From an uncultured Erythrobacter sp. (GTDB taxonomy: Bacteria; Pseudomonadota; Alphaproteobacteria; Sphingomonadales; Sphingomonadaceae), in the NCBI RefSeq assembly GCF_947492365.1, contig NZ_CANLMB010000001.1:1912874-1976873 (forward strand): a stretch of 64,000 nt of DNA, written 5' to 3'. Every line of letters starts with the position of its first letter. The first letter of the stretch is position 1. The notes below the pieces were generated by a model, which was not told the DNA's origin, did no database searches, and saw nothing but the letters and a program-made list of their open reading frames with translations. Position numbers and translations under genes: made by a program. Shown piece after piece: positions 60,831 through 64,000 of the stretch.

Positions 60831-62434
60831 TGGTCAAGCGCGGCGCCGTTTTACTCGCCGCGCTGGCCTGGACCCTGTCGCTGCCTGCGTGTCAGGCATT
60901 ACCCGATCATGCCGCAGAGCAGCGCGAAGCTGCCGATCTGATTATCGCCGGGGGCATGCTCTTTGATGGCAGTGGGCAGCCAGGAGAGATGGCTGATATC
61001 GCAATCGCAGGCGACCGGATTGCCTATGTCGGGCCGGATGCCGCTGCGCTCTACCGGGCCGGAGCCACAATCGATGCAAGCGGTCTGGTGGTCGCGCCCG
61101 GCTTTATCGACCCACACACTCATGCAGAGACCGATCTCGCTGCAGAGGACCCAGCGCGCCGCGCCAATTACCCATTTGCTTTTCAGGGGGTGTCGACTGT
61201 GGTGGTCGGTAATGACGGGTTTGGCGACCACAATGTCGGGGAACTGATCTCAGACGCCCGCGCAAGAGGTATCGGCTCCAATGCAGCGTTTCTTGTCGGC
61301 TTCGGCTCGGTGCGCGAGGCGGTGCTCGGCACGCAGAACCGCGCACCGAATGCCGCCGAGATGGCGCAAATGGAAGCGCTCACCCGTCAGGCCATGTGCG
61401 AAGGCGCATGGGGACTTTCCGCCGGGCTTTACTACGTGCCTCAAAGCTATTCCTCGACCGAGGAAGTCACCGCGCTTGCTCGCATCGCTGGAAGTTTCGG
61501 CGGCTATTACGACACCCATATGCGCGACGAGAGCACTTACAACGTGACCGTTACCGGCGCCTTGGCCGAGACGCTCGACATCGGGCGCGCAGCCGATATT
61601 CGCGTCCATATCGCGCATATCAAGGCGCTTGGTCCGGCGGTCTGGGGGCACAGCGCACAGATGATCGCGATGATCGAGGAAGCGCGCGCAGGAGGCCAGC
61701 AGGTCACTGCAGATCAGTATCCGTGGGAGGCATCGGGAACGCGTATTTCTAACGCGCTCGTCCCGCGCTGGGCGCTCGAAGGCGGGCTGGAAGCCTTGCG
61801 CGAAAGACTTGGCGACGCGGCATCGCGCGACCGGATACGCAATGAGATGGTGGATGCCATTGCAAGGCGCGGCGGTGCGGACCGGCTGCTTGTTACAGGA
61901 CAACTCTCCGGCTCTGACGCTCCGATTGGCAAGACACTCGCCGAGATCGCCGAAACCGAAGCGCGCGCACCGGTCGATTCCGCGATCGCGATCCTGGAGA
62001 GCGGTGACGCACGCCTCGCCTCTTTCAACATGGATGCCGCCGATATCGCCGCTTTTGCGCGGCAAAATTGGGTGGTGACAGGATCGGACGGATCGACCGG
62101 CCATCCGCGCAAATTTGGCAGCTTTCCAAAAGCCTACCGCGACCTCGTCTTGGGCGAAGAAGCCATGGACCTAGCCCGCTTCATCCGCCGCAGCAGCGGG
62201 CTGACTGCCGATATTATCGGGCTGGAGAAGCGCGGCTATTTGCGCAACGGATATTTCGCCGATGTGCTGGTGTTCGATCCTGAAAGCTTCGCACCCAACG
62301 CCACCTATTCTGCCCCGCGCGAGCTTTCGAGCGGGGTCATCCACCTCTACATCAACGGGCAAGCGGTGATCCGCGATGAAGCCCCGACCGGCACCCTTTC
62401 CGGGCGGCCACTGGTTAAGGACACACAATGCTGA
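60830..62434 (+). CDS. N-acyl-D-amino-acid deacylase-like amidohydrolase lipoprotein
   Basis: Amidohydrolase of 534 aa. The start VKRGAVLLAALAWTLSLPAC has a lipobox LPAC, so it is predicted to be a lipoprotein, which is unusual for this family. Metal-site motifs fit D-aminoacylases: APGFIDPHTHAETDLA with the HxH, VVGNDGFGDHNVGELI, YDTHMRDESTYNV, HIAHIKALGPAVWG and GSDGSTGHPRKFGSFPKAYR near the end. It releases D-amino acids from N-acyl or short peptide substrates. GTG 60827 and ATG 60830 are both possible starts. It overlaps the transporter gene by 7 bases. Confidence 0.85.
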   Translation: MVKRGAVLLAALAWTLSLPACQALPDHAAEQREAADLIIAGGMLFDGSGQPGEMADIAIAGDRIAYVGPDAAALYRAGATIDASGLVVAPGFIDPHTHAETDLAAEDPARRANYPFAFQGVSTVVVGNDGFGDHNVGELISDARARGIGSNAAFLVGFGSVREAVLGTQNRAPNAAEMAQMEALTRQAMCEGAWGLSAGLYYVPQSYSSTEEVTALARIAGSFGGYYDTHMRDESTYNVTVTGALAETLDIGRAADIRVHIAHIKALGPAVWGHSAQMIAMIEEARAGGQQVTADQYPWEASGTRISNALVPRWALEGGLEALRERLGDAASRDRIRNEMVDAIARRGGADRLLVTGQLSGSDAPIGKTLAEIAETEARAPVDSAIAILESGDARLASFNMDAADIAAFARQNWVVTGSDGSTGHPRKFGSFPKAYRDLVLGEEAMDLARFIRRSSGLTADIIGLEKRGYLRNGYFADVLVFDPESFAPNATYSAPRELSSGVIHLYINGQAVIRDEAPTGTLSGRPLVKDTQC

Positions 62435-63666
62435 AATTCTGGCTGGGTATCGATCTTTGGAAGCGTGTTTTGGGCGCGCTGGTTGTCGGCATCATCGCGG
62501 GCTTTGTGATGGGCGATGCAGCAGAGAACATCCGCTGGATTGGCGATCTGTTCATCCGCGCGATCCGGATGCTGATTGTGCCGCTGATCTTCTTCTCGCT
62601 CGTATCTGGCATTGCAGCCCTCGGCGATCTGAAGAAGCTTGGCGATGTGGGCGGGAAGGCGTTGCTGCTGTTCCTGTTCACCGCGCTGACTTCGATCTCG
62701 CTCGGGCTCACCCTCGGCACGATCTTCCAGCCCGGCATGGGTCTCGACATCTCGCTGGCTCAAGGCGCCGAGATCATGCAGCCACCCGAACTGACATGGA
62801 CAGAGCGGCTGCTCGACATGATCCCCGAAAACCCGATCATGACCATGGCAGAGGGGCAGATACTCCCGCTGATCATCTTCGCCGTGCTGGTGGGCGTCTC
62901 GCTGTTGATGGCGGGCAAAGAAGCTGAACCCATCGTCAAAGTCGTCGATGCGGGCGCTGCCGTCATGCAGCAGATGACCATGATTGTGATGGAGCTCACC
63001 CCCTTTGGCGTCTTCGCACTAATGGCTTGGGTGACAGGCACATTCGGCTTTGAAGCGCTGCTGCCCCTCGCGACCATGGTGGGGCTGAATTACGCAGGCT
63101 GCTTCATCATTATCCTCGTCGTTTACCCGCTGATCCTGAAGTTCATTGCGAAACTGCCCGTGGTCGATTTCTATCGCGGGATCGTGGATGCGCAGGCCGT
63201 CGCCTTCTCCACCGCGTCTTCCAACGCCGCGCTGCCAGTGACCTTGCGCTGCGTTCAGCGCAATCTGGGCGTCTCGCGCTCGGTTTCCAGCTTTGTCGTG
63301 GCGCTGGGCGCGACGATCAATATGAACGGGACCGCGATGTATCTCGGCCTCGTCGCCTTATTCGGCGCGCAGCTGTACGGGATCGAGCTAACCATGACAT
63401 CTTACCTGCTGATCGCGCTCACGGCGACGCTTGGCTCGGTAGGGGCAGCGGGCATTCCGGGGTCGGGCCTGATCATGATGGGCCTGGTACTCTCCGCTAT
63501 CGGAGTGCCGCTTGAAACCATCGCCTTTGTCGCCGGGATCAACCACATCATGGATATGATGCGGACCATGACCAATGTGACAGGAGACGCAACGGTTGCG
63601 GTGGCTGTCGGAAGGATGGCGGGAGAGATCGACGTCGAGGAATACGTCTCCGACGACGATATTTAG
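62428..63666 (+). CDS. Dicarboxylate/amino acid:cation symporter (DAACS, GltP/GltT-like)
   Basis: Sodium- or proton-coupled transporter of 412 aa with eight helices and two hairpins. Diagnostic blocks are AFSTASSNAALPVTLRCVQR (the SSSTLP-type HP1 tip), FVVALGATINMNGTAMYLGL (TM7 NMDGT-like with NMNGT), GSVGAAGIPGSGLIMMGLVL (HP2), and INHIMDMMRTMTNVTGDATV (TM8 substrate site). The TM8 DxxRT motif reads DMMRTMTNVTGD, consistent with acidic or neutral amino acid uptake. Its start overlaps the deacylase gene and it converges on the DadA-like gene. Confidence 0.92.
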   Translation: MLKFWLGIDLWKRVLGALVVGIIAGFVMGDAAENIRWIGDLFIRAIRMLIVPLIFFSLVSGIAALGDLKKLGDVGGKALLLFLFTALTSISLGLTLGTIFQPGMGLDISLAQGAEIMQPPELTWTERLLDMIPENPIMTMAEGQILPLIIFAVLVGVSLLMAGKEAEPIVKVVDAGAAVMQQMTMIVMELTPFGVFALMAWVTGTFGFEALLPLATMVGLNYAGCFIIILVVYPLILKFIAKLPVVDFYRGIVDAQAVAFSTASSNAALPVTLRCVQRNLGVSRSVSSFVVALGATINMNGTAMYLGLVALFGAQLYGIELTMTSYLLIALTATLGSVGAAGIPGSGLIMMGLVLSAIGVPLETIAFVAGINHIMDMMRTMTNVTGDATVAVAVGRMAGEIDVEEYVSDDDI

Positions 63667-63667
63667 C

Positions 63668-64000
63668 CTAGTTTTCGACTAGCCCGGCGAGCCGCTCGGC
63701 CGATCCCATGGCCAGCGTCCATCCCAATGAACCGTGCCCTGTGTTGATCGCGATAGACTTGCCAGCACGCCGGATCACTGGCCGCGAGTCCGGCGTGGAG
63801 GGTCGCAATCCCGTCCAGAACTGTCCAGCTTTCGAATAGTCACCCCCATTGGGCAGGCTCTCGCGCGCTGAGCGGACCAACCACTCGATCCGGCCGGGAT
63901 CAATATCACGCGATCCTTCGCCAACTTCGGCAATCCCGGCAACGCGCATCCGGTCACCCAGATTGGTGAAGACCAGCCGTCTCTTGCCATCGGTGACAGA
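63668..64000 (-). CDS. D-amino acid dehydrogenase-like FAD oxidoreductase (5' end outside window)
   Basis: C-terminal 110 codons of a DadA-type flavoprotein that oxidises D-amino acids to keto acids and passes electrons to the respiratory chain. Visible parts are RLVFTNLGDRMRVAGIAEVG, WTGLRPSTPDSRPVIRRAG and the C-terminal FAD-binding NTGHGSLGWTLAMGSAERLA, all typical of DadA. The start lies beyond base 64000. It converges on the DAACS gene with 1 base between. It fits the D-amino-acid theme of the neighbouring operon. Confidence 0.87.
   Translation of the reverse strand, partial: SVTDGKRRLVFTNLGDRMRVAGIAEVGEGSRDIDPGRIEWLVRSARESLPNGGDYSKAGQFWTGLRPSTPDSRPVIRRAGKSIAINTGHGSLGWTLAMGSAERLAGLVEN

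Overview
The window looks like the chromosome of a GC-rich alphaproteobacterium of the Sphingomonadales, probably an Erythrobacter- or Altererythrobacter-like member of the Erythrobacteraceae. This is inferred from protein character (CsgH in a curli locus, split MetH, two-subunit GcvP, many TonB/peptide-use genes), dense translationally coupled operons and base composition. No rRNA, transposase, integrase, phage gene or CRISPR array was seen, so most of the window reads as stable chromosome.

Layout. 1-4.6 kb: a drug-type MFS exporter, DNA polymerase IV, a Nudix hydrolase, 6-phosphogluconolactonase, Dps and a divergent Gdt1-like membrane protein. 4.7-7.3 kb: an SDR dehydrogenase, then a coupled persulfide-dioxygenase-like hydrolase with a two-piece YeeE/YedE transporter. 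7.4-8.2 kb: tRNA-Gly(CCC) and KDPG aldolase. 8.3-16.2 kb: valine breakdown (mmsA, acyl-CoA dehydrogenase, 3-hydroxyisobutyryl-CoA hydrolase, enoyl-CoA hydratase, mmsB) interrupted by a small coupled operon (lipoprotein, DUF1214, DUF1254, RidA). 16.2-19.2 kb: an Nmad3-like protein, a nucleotidyltransferase and a flippase. 19.2-24.4 kb: the glycine cleavage operon gcvT-gcvH-lipoprotein-gcvPA-gcvPB behind a tandem glycine riboswitch.

24.5-38.7 kb is the standout region. It is a ten-gene curli-like secretion and amyloid locus, all on the minus strand: csgF-csgG, five curlin-repeat proteins (A 847, B 886, C 346, D 852 and E 568 residues), a small 202-residue curlin-like protein, an unrecognised exported protein and csgH. 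The subunits are up to about six times the length of E. coli CsgA and are built from strict 11-residue QxGxxN half-repeats. They look like mosaics of one another. CsgE, CsgC and CsgD are absent, and the CsgG eyelet loop lacks the usual Tyr/Asn/Phe residues.

39-44.7 kb: methionine and one-carbon operon (an ArsR-methyltransferase fusion, metF, and metH split in two) behind a perfect AT-rich palindrome. 44.8-51.6 kb: a beta-galactosidase/sugar oxidoreductase cluster with a divergent sodium:solute symporter, and between them a 45-codon ORF with a lasso-peptide-type leader. 51.9-55.1 kb: a MacAB-type exporter. 55.4-64 kb: a LysR regulator, a TonB receptor, an M14 carboxypeptidase, an N-acyl-D-amino-acid deacylase-like lipoprotein, a DAACS transporter and a convergent DadA-like oxidase, together reading as a peptide / D-amino-acid scavenging module.
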